From: Microcella sp.
GTDB lineage: Bacteria > Actinomycetota > Actinomycetes > Actinomycetales > Microbacteriaceae
NCBI RefSeq assembly: GCF_019739195.1
Contig: NZ_JAHHDS010000001.1
Location: 1 to 64,000 of the forward strand
DNA length: 64,000 nucleotides
Direction of reading: 5' to 3'
Below, one piece after another: positions 41,119 to 49,939 of this stretch. Numbering within the stretch: position 1 is the stretch's first letter; each line of letters opens with the position of its first letter. A program made the position numbers and the translations under genes. Below the pieces are notes generated by a model that worked only from the letters and a program-made list of their open reading frames with translations, was not told the DNA's origin and did no database searches.

Positions 41119-42507
41119 TCACGCTCTCGCGAACGCCCGAACGGGCGAGTCGGCGAGCACGAACCGCGTGGGGGCGACACTCGAAAGCACGGTGAGCACG
41201 AGTGCGGTGACGAGCACGACACCGATGAGCGGCAGCGGAATCATCGGCACGACGATGCGGCTCGACAGCGCGACGCCCATGATGCTCTGGGCTCCCACCC
41301 AGCCGAGCAGCGCACCGAGTGCGAGCCCCGCGAGCGATGCGGCCACGCTCAACACGGCGGCCTCGATCACGACAACCGTCGCCGCATCGCGACGCGACTG
41401 CCCGAGAATGCGGGTGACGGCGATCTCGCGCGCACGCAGTCGCGTGGTGAGCGCGACCGTGGTGGCGAGGCCGACGGCGGCGATGAGCACGACGAAGCCG
41501 ATGAGCGCGCTGACGACGCCGAGCACCGCGAGCAGCACCTCGTCGGCTTGATCGGCGAGAGCGGTGTCTTGGTACTCAATCGCGAGCGAGAGGTTCGCGC
41601 TCGCGGTGGCGACAACGAACATCGAGACGACGGCGACGCCGATGAGCACGCCGAGGGCAGCGCGCGCGGTACGGGCAGGATGCTCGGCGAGCGTGCGTCG
41701 CGCGAGTGCAGCGGGCCCGGTGCGCGGCATCGCGGCAGCGAGCACCCGCACGATGCGCGGCACGAGGCCGCGAGCACCGGCGAGCACGCCGATCGCCATG
41801 AACGTGCCGGCGACGATGCCGAGGAACGCCGCGATCGGCGTGAAGGCTCCCGCGAGAGCTGTCAGTGCGAGCAGCGCAAGACCCGTCGTCAGTGCAGCAG
41901 TCGCGCCGCGACCGAGCCGCACGTCGTCGGAGCCGCCGACCTGCTGCGTGCCCGCGAGGCCGAGCGCCTGCACTGGCTCAGCAGCGAGCACCGCTGCCGA
42001 CCCGCGCCACGCGGCGATGACCGTGCACACCTGCAGAACGAGCAGCGGCACGACGACGAGCGGATTCACGAGATCGGCGGCGGTGGCTCCTGCGAACATC
42101 CCGTCGCGCTGCGCGCCGGCCAGGAAGATTCCGTAAGCCGCGGCGGCCCCGAGACCGATGCCGAGGGCGCTCGCTCCGAGCGACAGCCGCAGGCCCTCGC
42201 GGGCGATGCGGGCGCGCTCCGCCTGGGCCGAGGCTCCGAGCAGCCGACGCAGAGCGATCTCGGTGACCCGCGTGGCCGTGACGAGCACGAAAGCGTTCGT
42301 CACGACGACCGTGGCGACGATGAGGGCGACGATGAGGAAGGCCGCACCGAGAATGCCGAGCACGAGCTCGGCCATGGCGCCTTGGCCGAACGGCGTCGAG
42401 GCGAGCCCCGACTGCAGCAGCGCCATCACCGAGGTGAGCAGCACGATGTACATCGCGCTGAGAGTGACGACTGTGATGGCGGCGAGGGTGCCGCCCCGCC
42501 CGCTCAT
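41119..42507 (-). CDS. FtsX-like ABC transporter permease
   Basis: A 462-residue membrane permease of the FtsX/MacB type. About eight hydrophobic helices are arranged as an N-terminal group and a C-terminal FtsX-like half (LGVVSALIGFVVLIAAVGLATTVALTTRLRAREIAVTRILGQS). The start overlaps the ATP-binding-protein gene by 4 bp. Together they form an exporter, possibly for lipids, peptides or antibiotics. The operon lies divergent from a two-component system that probably controls it. Confidence 0.88.
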   Translation of the reverse strand: MSGRGGTLAAITVVTLSAMYIVLLTSVMALLQSGLASTPFGQGAMAELVLGILGAAFLIVALIVATVVVTNAFVLVTATRVTEIALRRLLGASAQAERARIAREGLRLSLGASALGIGLGAAAAYGIFLAGAQRDGMFAGATAADLVNPLVVVPLLVLQVCTVIAAWRGSAAVLAAEPVQALGLAGTQQVGGSDDVRLGRGATAALTTGLALLALTALAGAFTPIAAFLGIVAGTFMAIGVLAGARGLVPRIVRVLAAAMPRTGPAALARRTLAEHPARTARAALGVLIGVAVVSMFVVATASANLSLAIEYQDTALADQADEVLLAVLGVVSALIGFVVLIAAVGLATTVALTTRLRAREIAVTRILGQSRRDAATVVVIEAAVLSVAASLAGLALGALLGWVGAQSIMGVALSSRIVVPMIPLPLIGVVLVTALVLTVLSSVAPTRFVLADSPVRAFARA

Positions 42508-43286
42508 CGCTGGGCCTCGGCGCGCACATCGAGAGCGTCGGCGAGCATGAGCGCCGAGATCTCTGCCGCGGTCGCTCGACCGAGCTCGGCGACGAGGTGC
42601 CCGTCGCGGATCGAGAGCACGCGGTCGGCCGAGCTCGCCGCGATCGGGTCGTGAGTCACCATGATGATGCCGCAGCCGCTGTCGTGCACGAGCTCGGTGA
42701 GCAGGGCCAGCACGTCGCCTCCGGTCGCGAGGTCGAGATTGCCCGTGGGCTCGTCGGCAAAGACGACGGCGGGCCGATGGGCGAGGGCCCGCGCAATCGC
42801 CACACGCTGCTGCTGACCGCCCGAGAGCTCATGGGGCCGACGCTCCAGCAGCCCGCGCAGCCCGAGCCGGTCGATGAGCTCGGCCTGCCAGACTGCGTCG
42901 TTATCGCGACGTCGGCGCCCGAGAGTCTCGGGCAGCCGAATGTTGTCGAGGGCGGTGAGCCCGGGCAGCAGGTTGAACGACTGAAAGATGAAGCCCATGC
43001 GCTCGTGCCGCAGGGCGGCAAGTTCGCTCTCGTCGAAGTCGGTGAGCGCGTGCCCATCGAGCATGATCTCGCCCCAGGTGGGGGTATCGAGCCCGGCGAG
43101 CAGGTACATGAGCGTCGACTTGCCCGAACCGCTCGGGCCGACGACGGCCGTCAACTCGCCGCGGCGGAACTCTGCGGTGATGCGGTCGACAGCGGCGACG
43201 GTCGCGCCGTCGGCGCCGAACAGGCGGGTGAGGTCGGTGCAGCGGGCGACGATGTCGACGGCGGCTGTGGTGTGAGGTGTGGTCAT
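42504..43286 (-). CDS. ABC transporter ATP-binding protein (LolD/MacB-type)
   Basis: A 260-residue ATP-binding protein: Walker A GPSGSGKST, Q-loop IFQSFNLLPGL, signature LSGGQQQRVAIARAL, Walker B VVFADEPTGNLD and the switch histidine IIMVTHDP. ATG 43286 is chosen because a TAGCGT -10 box lies 7 nt upstream on the minus strand (43294-43299), and the upstream extension would cover the intergenic region. It is the first gene of the exporter operon. Confidence 0.93.
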   Translation of the reverse strand: MTTPHTTAAVDIVARCTDLTRLFGADGATVAAVDRITAEFRRGELTAVVGPSGSGKSTLMYLLAGLDTPTWGEIMLDGHALTDFDESELAALRHERMGFIFQSFNLLPGLTALDNIRLPETLGRRRRDNDAVWQAELIDRLGLRGLLERRPHELSGGQQQRVAIARALAHRPAVVFADEPTGNLDLATGGDVLALLTELVHDSGCGIIMVTHDPIAASSADRVLSIRDGHLVAELGRATAAEISALMLADALDVRAEAQR

Positions 43287-43353
43287 GGCGTCGACGCTAC
43301 GGAGGCCTCGGTGGCGACCGCGTCGCCCTGCAGTCGCAATCTGCGGCGAGGGA

Positions 43354-43383
43354 GTACCGCTCGGGTCGGTACCGCAGTACCGC
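43354..43383. promoter_or_regulatory. GTACCGC repeats, response-regulator site candidate
   Basis: GTACCGC occurs three times (43354, 43369, 43377) in the 152-bp space between the exporter operon and the histidine-kinase gene. CGGTAC at 43367-43372 also forms an inverted pair with the first copy. The linked LuxR-type regulator could bind here. Confidence 0.45.
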
Positions 43384-43438
43384 ACGCCGCCCCCTGAGGG
43401 AGGATGCCCCACACTGCTCGAGCGACCAGGATGGACTC

Positions 43439-44701
43439 ATGACGATGCATCCTGCCCTCGTGCGCTCGCGCACCGGAGTGCTCGTCGCCGACGGTATCAC
43501 CGGGTTTCTGCTGTGGATTCTCAGCGGCGCCTTCGCGACGCTCTCGGGGGCGGATGCCGATGCCGGCCTCGCCGGACGCCTCGTGCTGCTCGTCGCGGGA
43601 GCCGTCATGGCCGCTGCCGTCACGGTGCGCCGCCTGCACCCGGGCTGGGCTCTCGGTCTCGCGTGGGCGAGCACGCTCGTGCACACGCTCGCCGGTCTGG
43701 ACGCGAGTCTCACCCAGATCGGCGTGCTGGTCGTTCTCGCGAGCGCGGCGCACTACGGCTCGACCAGGGTGCTCACCCTGAGCGGAGTGTCGGTCGCCGT
43801 GGGCGCGATCATCGCCGTCGCCTATCTCGTGCTCATCGACTCGTGGCTCGTGCAGCTGCTTTCGGCCAACCCGGCTTTTCCGGCGTGGCTACCGCTCGCG
43901 CTGCTGGTCGCGCTCGTCGGGCTGACGCTCTCGGTGCCGTGGCTCGTCGGCCTCGTCGCGCGCACGCTGCGGTTGGGTCGAGAAGGTCGCGAGCGAGCCC
44001 GCATCGCGCAGGACGAAGCTCGTCGGGCGAGCGAGATCGCCGAGCTGCAAGCGGCGCGCACGGTACTGGCCCGAGACGTGCACGACATCGTCGGCCACTC
44101 TCTCGCCGTCATCATCGCCCAAGCAGAATCGGTGCGCTTTCGAGATGTCGACGACCCTGAGGGTCTCGAGGCGGTACGCGGCACGGTCGGCACGATCGCC
44201 GACACCGCCCGACGTGCCCTCGGAGAGGTGCGTCACGTGCTCGAGACGACCGCCGTCACGGGCGAGGGGGGTGCAGGGCTGTCGTCAGGCGAGGCGCACA
44301 CCGGCCTCGATCTCACGCAGCTGCTCGACGACGTCGAGCGCTCGCGCCCCGGCATGACCGTCGAGTGGGCGGAGGGTGTGCGGCTGCCGCGCGGCGAGAG
44401 CGCGGTGGCGCTCTACCGCGCCGTGCAAGAGCTGCTCACGAACGCGCTACGTCACGGCGAGCCGACTGCGCCCGTGCTGGTGCGCGTCGACGCAGACCCG
44501 GCGTCGGGAGACATCGAGGTCGAGATCGAGAACACTGTGGCGATGGCGAGCTCGAGCGAGCATCCGTGGCCGCGTGACGGCACGGGTCTCGACGGCGCGC
44601 GTTCGCGGCTGCAGAGCGCCGGAGGGTCGCTCGAGGCGAGAGCTCTCGACGGGGTGTTCACGGCGAAGGTTCGACTTCCTGCGGTGGGGGAGCCCTCGTG
44701 A
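43439..44701 (+). CDS. Sensor histidine kinase (HisKA_3 type)
   Basis: A 420-residue kinase. The N-terminal part has about five hydrophobic helices (residues 10-170), so it senses in or near the membrane. The phospho-acceptor site is in LARDVHDIVGHSLAVIIAQAES (histidine of VHD), and the ATPase domain has the N-box (ELLTNALRHGE) and a G-box (GTGLDGARSRLQSAGG). ATG 43439 is used; longer frames upstream run into the intergenic region. The stop overlaps the GTG of the response regulator gene. Confidence 0.92.
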   Translation: MTMHPALVRSRTGVLVADGITGFLLWILSGAFATLSGADADAGLAGRLVLLVAGAVMAAAVTVRRLHPGWALGLAWASTLVHTLAGLDASLTQIGVLVVLASAAHYGSTRVLTLSGVSVAVGAIIAVAYLVLIDSWLVQLLSANPAFPAWLPLALLVALVGLTLSVPWLVGLVARTLRLGREGRERARIAQDEARRASEIAELQAARTVLARDVHDIVGHSLAVIIAQAESVRFRDVDDPEGLEAVRGTVGTIADTARRALGEVRHVLETTAVTGEGGAGLSSGEAHTGLDLTQLLDDVERSRPGMTVEWAEGVRLPRGESAVALYRAVQELLTNALRHGEPTAPVLVRVDADPASGDIEVEIENTVAMASSSEHPWPRDGTGLDGARSRLQSAGGSLEARALDGVFTAKVRLPAVGEPS

Positions 44702-45375
44702 GCGCGCCGATCAGAGTCGTGCTCGTCGACGACCAACCGCTCTTCCGCCACGGGGTCGCCGCGGTCGTCGCCGCGCAGACCGACATGGTGCTCGTCGGCG
44801 AAGCCGGCTCGGGTGCCGAGGCCGTCGCTCTGCTGGATGAGCTCGATGCCGATGTCGTGCTCATGGATATCCGCATGCCTGACGTCGACGGTGCGGAGGC
44901 GACGCGTCGCCTGCTGAGCCCGGAGCGGGCCGCACGGCGAGCTTCTGCGCTGCGCATCATCGTGCTCACTACGTTCGGTCTCGACGAGCGTGCGCGCGCG
45001 GCGGTCGACGTAGGCGCGGCGGGCTTCTTGCTGAAAGATGCGAGCCCCGAGTTCTTGGTCTCGGCGATCAGGGCGGTGCACGCGGGCACAGCGGTCGCCG
45101 CGGCCGGCGATCTGGCGGTGCTGCTCGCAGCACCATCGCCCGCGGTGCCGCCGCCGCCCGCCGCGCTCGCAAGCCTCACCGAGCGCGAGCGCCTCGTCTT
45201 CGACTGCGCCGCCGAAGGCCTCAGCAATGGCGAGATCGCGGCGCGCCTCTACCTCAGCGAGTCGACGGTCAAGACCCACGTCAGCAACGTGCTCGCCAAG
45301 CTCGGCGTGCGCGATCGCGTGCAGCTCGTCGTGCTCGCGCACCGCCACGGGCTCGGCGGGGGTGCGAGCAGCTAA
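44698..45375 (+). CDS. LuxR-family response regulator
   Basis: A 225-residue NarL-type response regulator. The receiver domain has the DD pair (VVLVDDQPL) and the phosphorylation aspartate (VVLMDIRMPDVDG, about 54). The C-terminal LuxR helix-turn-helix is complete (LTERERLVFDCAAEGLSNGEIAARLYLSESTVKTHVSNVLAKLGVRDRVQLVV). It is coupled to the kinase by a GTGA overlap. The divergent FtsX-type exporter is the likely target, through the GTACCGC repeats. Confidence 0.93.
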   Translation: MSAPIRVVLVDDQPLFRHGVAAVVAAQTDMVLVGEAGSGAEAVALLDELDADVVLMDIRMPDVDGAEATRRLLSPERAARRASALRIIVLTTFGLDERARAAVDVGAAGFLLKDASPEFLVSAIRAVHAGTAVAAAGDLAVLLAAPSPAVPPPPAALASLTERERLVFDCAAEGLSNGEIAARLYLSESTVKTHVSNVLAKLGVRDRVQLVVLAHRHGLGGGASS

Positions 45376-46643
45376 CCCCGCGGCGCAGCGGTTTTCTGCA
45401 CGGCGTGCAGCTTGCGCTCGAGCACGGAACGCTGGGCGTCGTTCGTCACCCGACTCGCTGCCAGTTCGAACTCTCGGCGTGCTTCTGCCCCGCGGCCGAG
45501 CCGGGCGAGCAGCTCGCCGCGCACACTCGGCAGCAGATGCGAGCTCGCGAGGGCCCCCGACTCGGCGATCGTGTCGACGATGCGCAGCGCCGTTGCCGGA
45601 CCCTCGGCCATCGAGACCGCGACGGCGCGATTGAGTTCTACGATCGGGCTGGGCGAGACCCGCCCCAGCACCTCGTAGAGCACGACGATGCTCGCCCAAT
45701 CGGTCGTCGTGACGCTCGTCGCGATCGCGTGCTGCTCGGCGATGGCCGCCTGCAGGGCATACGAGCCGCGCCCCCTGCCCAGCGCGTCCACGCGGCGCAG
45801 AGCCGCCCGACCTCGCGCGATGGCCGCGTGATCCCACCGCCGTCGATCCTGCTCGTCGAGCAGCACCGGCTCGCCGCCTGCTCCCGTGCGCGCCGCGAAG
45901 CGCGAAGACTGCAGCTCGAGGAGGGCGAGCAGACCGTGCACCTCTGGCTCGCGCGGCACCATGACGGCGAGGCGTCGGCCCAGCCTCACAGCCTCGCCAG
46001 CCAGCTCGCGCTGCAGCCATGAGTCTCCGATCGTGGAGGCATAGCCCTCGGTGAAGATCAGGTAGATCACTCTGAGCACGCCGGCCAGCCGCGGACCCCA
46101 CTCGTGCGGGTCGGGCACCTCGAAGGGCACGGCCGCGGCCGACAGCGAGCGTTTCGCCCGCACGATGCGCTGCTGCATCGTGGCCACCGGCACCAAGAAG
46201 AGCCGGGCGAGCTGCTCGGTCGAGAGGCCGCCCACGAACTTCAGCGCGAGTGCGCATTGCGCCTCGAGCGAGAGCACGGGGTGGCATGCGACGAACAGCA
46301 GGCGCAGCACCTCGTCGCCGATCGGCTCGACCTCGTCGAATCCGCTCTCGCTCAGCGTCGAGGCGAGGGCCTCATAGCGTGAGTCGAGTGCGTCGCGACG
46401 TCGCCAGGCATCGATCGCGCGCCGTTTCGCGACGGCGGTGAGCCAGGCGCCGGGCGAGTCGGGTACTCCGTCCCTGGCCCAGGTGCGCAGGGCCTCGAGG
46501 CACGCCTCCTGCGCGAGGTCTTCGGCGAGCGGCACATCACGGGTGATCGCGGCCAGGCTCGCGACGACCCGTGCGCCTTCGATGCGCCAGAGGGTTGCGA
46601 GCCGCCGTGCGACCTCGTCGTGCTCGGCCGCGCTGCGGGTCAT
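45372..46643 (-). CDS. ECF42-type RNA polymerase sigma factor
   Basis: A 423-residue ECF42 sigma factor, the second in this window. It has region 2 (EGARVVASLAAITRDVPLAEDLAQEACLEALRTW, AWLTAVAKRRAIDAWRRRD), region 4 (ALKFVGGLSTEQLARLFLVPVATMQQRIVRAKRSL) and the long helical C-terminal extension (ALLELQSSRFAARTG ... LLARLGRGAEARREFELAA). It is only distantly similar to the one at 1577. The ATG overlaps the stop of the DGPF gene (46643). It converges with the response regulator, with overlapping stops. Confidence 0.92.
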   Translation of the reverse strand: MTRSAAEHDEVARRLATLWRIEGARVVASLAAITRDVPLAEDLAQEACLEALRTWARDGVPDSPGAWLTAVAKRRAIDAWRRRDALDSRYEALASTLSESGFDEVEPIGDEVLRLLFVACHPVLSLEAQCALALKFVGGLSTEQLARLFLVPVATMQQRIVRAKRSLSAAAVPFEVPDPHEWGPRLAGVLRVIYLIFTEGYASTIGDSWLQRELAGEAVRLGRRLAVMVPREPEVHGLLALLELQSSRFAARTGAGGEPVLLDEQDRRRWDHAAIARGRAALRRVDALGRGRGSYALQAAIAEQHAIATSVTTTDWASIVVLYEVLGRVSPSPIVELNRAVAVSMAEGPATALRIVDTIAESGALASSHLLPSVRGELLARLGRGAEARREFELAASRVTNDAQRSVLERKLHAVQKTAAPRG

Positions 46644-47080
46644 CAGCCCTGCTCGGCCTTGCGGGCGAGCTCGTCGCGCCAGCCCTCTTCTTTCTGAATG
46701 AACTCGTTGTCGGCGAAGTCGGCGAAGTCGCTCTCGTCGGTGATGCGGCGCACCTCGAGCTTCGTGCCCGGGCCGAGGGGGCAGCGACGGGCCCACTCGA
46801 TCGCCTCGTCCTTGCCGGCGACCTCGATCATCCAGAACCCATTGAAGAGCTCGTGCACCTCGCCGTACGGGCCATCGGTGACAACCTTGTCGTCGCTCGA
46901 GAAGTCGACGACGAACCCCTCGGAGGGGTCGCTGAGCCCTTCGCCGCCGATCATGACGCCGGCCTGCATGAGTGACTCGTTGTAGGCGCCCATCGCATTG
47001 ATGATCGCCTCGAAGTCGAGGTCTTCGCTGGCCGTCGTCGCCTCGGCGGTCGAGCGCATGATGAGCATGTACTTCGGCAT
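46643..47080 (-). CDS. YCII/DGPF-domain protein
   Basis: A 145-residue YCII-related protein with the hallmark loop as DGPY (VTDGPYGEVHELFNGFWMIEV) and the strand TKLEVRRITDESDF. The last 30 residues form an extra helical tail not seen in the other two DGPF proteins here. ATG 47080 is preferred to an upstream start since a GAGAGGA ribosome site precedes it. It is coupled to the sigma gene (stop and start overlap) and is the first gene of the operon. Confidence 0.9.
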   Translation of the reverse strand: MPKYMLIMRSTAEATTASEDLDFEAIINAMGAYNESLMQAGVMIGGEGLSDPSEGFVVDFSSDDKVVTDGPYGEVHELFNGFWMIEVAGKDEAIEWARRCPLGPGTKLEVRRITDESDFADFADNEFIQKEEGWRDELARKAEQG

Positions 47081-47098
47081 GATGGTTTCCTCTCGCAC

Positions 47099-47117
47099 GG
47101 GTCGCCCACTGCGACCC
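47099..47117 (-). terminator. Hairpin after DEAD-box helicase gene
   Basis: GGGTCGC (47099-47105) pairs with GCGACCC (47111-47117), loop CCACT. On the minus strand it follows the helicase stop by about 60 bp and precedes the DGPF gene, so it may end the helicase transcript, or act in the leader of the DGPF-sigma operon. Confidence 0.4.
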
Positions 47118-47179
47118 TTCACTATGACGACGAGCGGCGCTACCCGAAATCGACAGCGGCGTCGAAGAATCTCAACCGG

Positions 47180-48964
47180 CTAGTGCCGAGGCTTGCGCGC
47201 AGGTCGGTCGTCGCGGTCGCCGGCGTTGCCACCGCCGTAGCCTCGCTCGGCACGTTTGCGCGGCCCGCGGTCGAGCTGAAGCTCGATGAGCTTGCCGCTG
47301 ATGCGGGTGGCCGCAAGCTTGTCGAGGGTCTCGCGCGGCATGTCGACGGGCAGCTCGACGATCGAGAAGTCGAGCTTGATGTCGATCGCACCGAAGTCTT
47401 CTCGACTCAATCCGCCCTCGTTCGCGAGCGCGCCGACGATCTGGCGCGGTTCGACGCGGTGCCGGCGGCCGACCTCGATGCGGTAGGGGGCGAGGCGGCC
47501 GTTGCCTGTGCGGCTGCGGCGCTCCGGCCGCTCGGCTCGGTCGCCGTCGCGGGCCGGGCGGGCATCCCGTTCCTCGCGCGGTGGACGCACGGGGCGCAGA
47601 TCGGCCTCGGTCAACAGCAGCGAGGTTCCGCCCTGGGCGACGACGGCGAGTGCGGCCGCGACCTCGGCTTCGGGCACGTCGTGGTGCTCGACGTAGTGGC
47701 CGATGATGTCGCGAAAGGCGCTCATCAGCTCGGTCTGCCCGAGCGCCTCGGTGATCGAGTCGTCGAAGCGTGCCAGGCGCGTCGCGTTGACGTCGTCGAC
47801 CGTCGGCAGCTGCATCTGCGTGAGCGGTTGCCGCGTGGCCTTCTCGATGGCGTCGAGCAAACGGCGCTCGCGCGGCGTTACGAAGCTGATGGCCGCGCCG
47901 CTGCGTCCGGCGCGGCCCGTGCGGCCGATGCGGTGCACGTACGACTCGGTGTCGACCGGAATGTCGAAGTTGATGACGTGGCTGATGCGCTCGACGTCGA
48001 GGCCGCGGGCGGCGACGTCGGTCGCGACGAGAATGTCGAGCGTGCCCGACTTCAGCTGCTCGACGGTGCGCTCTCGCTGTGGCTGCGCCACGTCGCCGCT
48101 GATGGCCTGCGCAGAATAGCCGCGCGCGCGCAGCTTCTCGGCGAGCGTCTCGGTCTCGTTCTTCGTGCGCACGAAGATGATCATTCCGTCGAAGTTCTCG
48201 ACCTCGAGAATGCGCGTCAGGGCGTCGACCTTCTGCGGGTACGACACCATGAGGTAGCGCTGCGTGGTGTTGGCCGAGGTCGTGGTCTTCGTCTTGACCG
48301 TGATCTCTTCGGGGTCGTTCAGGTGCTGCTTCGAGATGCGGCGAATGGCCGCGGGCATCGTCGCCGAGAACAGGGCGACCTGCTTCTCGGACGGGGTCTC
48401 GGCGAGAATCGTCTCGACGTCTTCGGCGAAACCCATTTTGAGCATCTCGTCGGCCTCGTCGAGCACGAGGTACTTGAGCTCGCTCAGGTCGAGGGTGCCC
48501 TTCTCGAGGTGGTCCATGATGCGGCCGGGCGTGCCGACGACGACGTGCACGCCGCGGCGCAGGGCCGACAGTTGCACGCCGTAGCCCTGGCCGCCGTAGA
48601 CGGGCAGCACGTGTACTCCGGGCAGGTGCGCCGCGTACTTCTCGAAGGCCTCGCATACCTGCAGGGCGAGCTCGCGGGTCGGGGCGAGCACGAGCGCCTG
48701 CGGGCTCTTCTGCTTCACGTCGAGGCGCGAGATGATCGGCAGCGCGAACGCCGCGGTCTTACCCGTGCCGGTCTGGGCGAGGCCGACGACGTCGCGTCCG
48801 GCGAGAAGGGCGGGAATCGTGGCTGCCTGAATCGCACTGGGCGTCTCGTATCCGACGTCGGCGAGGGCGGCGAGCACTGCGTTGCTGAGCCCCAGTTCGC
48901 TGAAGTGAGGTGTCGTGGGCGCGCTATCGGCCTCGGTCGTGGCGGTGTCGTCGTGAGGCGTCAT
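47180..48964 (-). CDS. DEAD-box RNA helicase
   Basis: A 594-residue ATP-dependent RNA helicase: Q-motif (FSELGLSNAVLAALADVGYETPSAIQ), motif I AQTGTGKT, motif II DEAD (LVLDEADEMLKMGF), motif III SAT and motif VI HRIGRTGRAG. A DbpA-like RNA-binding domain (VGALANEGGLSREDFGAIDIKLDFSIVELP) and a basic glycine-arginine tail follow. Such CsdA/DeaD-type enzymes assist ribosome assembly and mRNA turnover, often at low temperature. ATG 48964 has a TACCGT -10 box 7 nt upstream on the minus strand. Confidence 0.95.
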   Translation of the reverse strand: MTPHDDTATTEADSAPTTPHFSELGLSNAVLAALADVGYETPSAIQAATIPALLAGRDVVGLAQTGTGKTAAFALPIISRLDVKQKSPQALVLAPTRELALQVCEAFEKYAAHLPGVHVLPVYGGQGYGVQLSALRRGVHVVVGTPGRIMDHLEKGTLDLSELKYLVLDEADEMLKMGFAEDVETILAETPSEKQVALFSATMPAAIRRISKQHLNDPEEITVKTKTTTSANTTQRYLMVSYPQKVDALTRILEVENFDGMIIFVRTKNETETLAEKLRARGYSAQAISGDVAQPQRERTVEQLKSGTLDILVATDVAARGLDVERISHVINFDIPVDTESYVHRIGRTGRAGRSGAAISFVTPRERRLLDAIEKATRQPLTQMQLPTVDDVNATRLARFDDSITEALGQTELMSAFRDIIGHYVEHHDVPEAEVAAALAVVAQGGTSLLLTEADLRPVRPPREERDARPARDGDRAERPERRSRTGNGRLAPYRIEVGRRHRVEPRQIVGALANEGGLSREDFGAIDIKLDFSIVELPVDMPRETLDKLAATRISGKLIELQLDRGPRKRAERGYGGGNAGDRDDRPARKPRH

Positions 48965-49023
48965 AGTACTAACGGTACGCGGGTTGAGTGGGCTCTTGAC
49001 GCGCGGACCCGATGATCACTAAC

Positions 49024-49043
49024 CTACAACCAAATGGTTGTAG
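49024..49043. promoter_or_regulatory. ArsR-type operator overlapping the start codon
   Basis: CTACAACCA and its exact complement TGGTTGTAG flank a 2-bp centre. The repeat includes the ATG (49034) of the ArsR-like gene and lies directly after a TAACCT -10 box (49020-49025), so binding would block both transcription and start. It is the likely autoregulatory site. Confidence 0.7.
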
Positions 49044-49381
49044 AAATTGCGAGACTCAGCGACGCAGAGGTCGATGCCATCTTCGGCGCCCTCGCCGACG
49101 CCACGCGGCGCGACATCGTCGAGCGCGTCATCGAGCGTGAGCAGTCGGTGTCGTCGCTGGCGGCGAGCTACGCGATGAGTTTCGCTGCCGTGCAGAAGCA
49201 CGTGGCGGTGCTCGAGCGGGCATCCCTCGTGGTGAAATCGCGCAGCGGGCGCGAACAGATCGTGCGCGCGAATCCCGACTCCCTGCAACGAGCGCGATCG
49301 TTGCTCGAGTCGTACGAGAGCCTATGGCGGCACCGGGCCACCACGATCGACGCGATCCTCGCCGAGGGTCCTGAGCAGTAG
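49034..49381 (+). CDS. ArsR-family transcriptional regulator
   Basis: A 115-residue winged-helix repressor (LSDAEVDAIFGALADATRRDIVERVIEREQSVSSLAASYAMSFAAVQKHVAVLERASLV). It lacks the cysteine pairs of metal-sensing ArsR proteins, so it is probably not a metal sensor; this subtype is typically linked to SRPBCC (AHSA1) genes, as here (11 bp downstream). A perfect 20-bp inverted repeat covers its start codon. Confidence 0.9.
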   Translation: MVVEIARLSDAEVDAIFGALADATRRDIVERVIEREQSVSSLAASYAMSFAAVQKHVAVLERASLVVKSRSGREQIVRANPDSLQRARSLLESYESLWRHRATTIDAILAEGPEQ

Positions 49382-49391
49382 GGAGACCACC

Positions 49392-49880
49392 ATGCCCGTC
49401 ACCGACGCCATCACCGACCTCGAGGCATTGAGCCTCACCTTCGTGACCGAGCACGACGCTCCTGTCGATCGAGTCTGGCAATTGTGGGCAGACCCACGGC
49501 AGCTCGAGCGCTGGTGGGGCCCGCCGGAGTGGCCGGCGACGTTCACGCGCCACGACTTCGTGCCCGGTGGCTGGTCGAACTACTACATGACCGGACCGAA
49601 CGGCGAGAAGGCACCCGGCTGGTGGATCGCGAAGTCTGTCGAGGCTCCCACACGGTTCGAGTTTCGTGACGGGTTCGAGGGGCCCGACGGCCGACCCGAC
49701 CCGACAATGCCTACCATCGAGGCGACCGTCACCCTCGACGATCTCGGCGACGGGCGCACGCGCATGGTCATCACATCGGTCTTTCCGAACGCTGATGCTT
49801 TCGTGCAGATGCGCGAGATGGGAATGGAAGAGGGGATGCAGTCGGCGCTCGGCCAGATCGAAGCGCTTCTCGCGGGGTAA
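49392..49880 (+). CDS. SRPBCC (AHSA1-type) ligand-binding protein
   Basis: A 162-residue START/SRPBCC fold protein of the AHSA1 type: HDAPVDRVWQLWADPRQLERWWGPPEWPATFTRHDFVPGGWSNYYMTGPNG, with the typical W-x3-D and GG motifs, and a final helix (MREMGMEEGMQSALGQIEALL). Such proteins bind small hydrophobic molecules; here it is co-transcribed with an ArsR regulator, so ligand and response may be linked. An AGGGAGACC ribosome site precedes ATG 49392. Confidence 0.9.
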   Translation: MPVTDAITDLEALSLTFVTEHDAPVDRVWQLWADPRQLERWWGPPEWPATFTRHDFVPGGWSNYYMTGPNGEKAPGWWIAKSVEAPTRFEFRDGFEGPDGRPDPTMPTIEATVTLDDLGDGRTRMVITSVFPNADAFVQMREMGMEEGMQSALGQIEALLAG

Positions 49881-49927
49881 TCACCAATCGCTGTGTCAAG
49901 GGGTGTCTCGACGGCATGGTCGATAGG

Positions 49928-49933
49928 TACGGT
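49928..49933 (+). promoter_or_regulatory. -10 box, leaderless type
   Basis: TACGGT ends 6 nt before ATG 49940, which supports that start over an upstream in-frame GTG. Confidence 0.45.
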
Positions 49934-49939
49934 CGGCGC

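Noticed and set aside
47183-49015. 610-codon frame antisense to the DEAD-box helicase
   Set aside because: Shadow of the helicase gene; V/D/R-rich with no motif or ribosome site.
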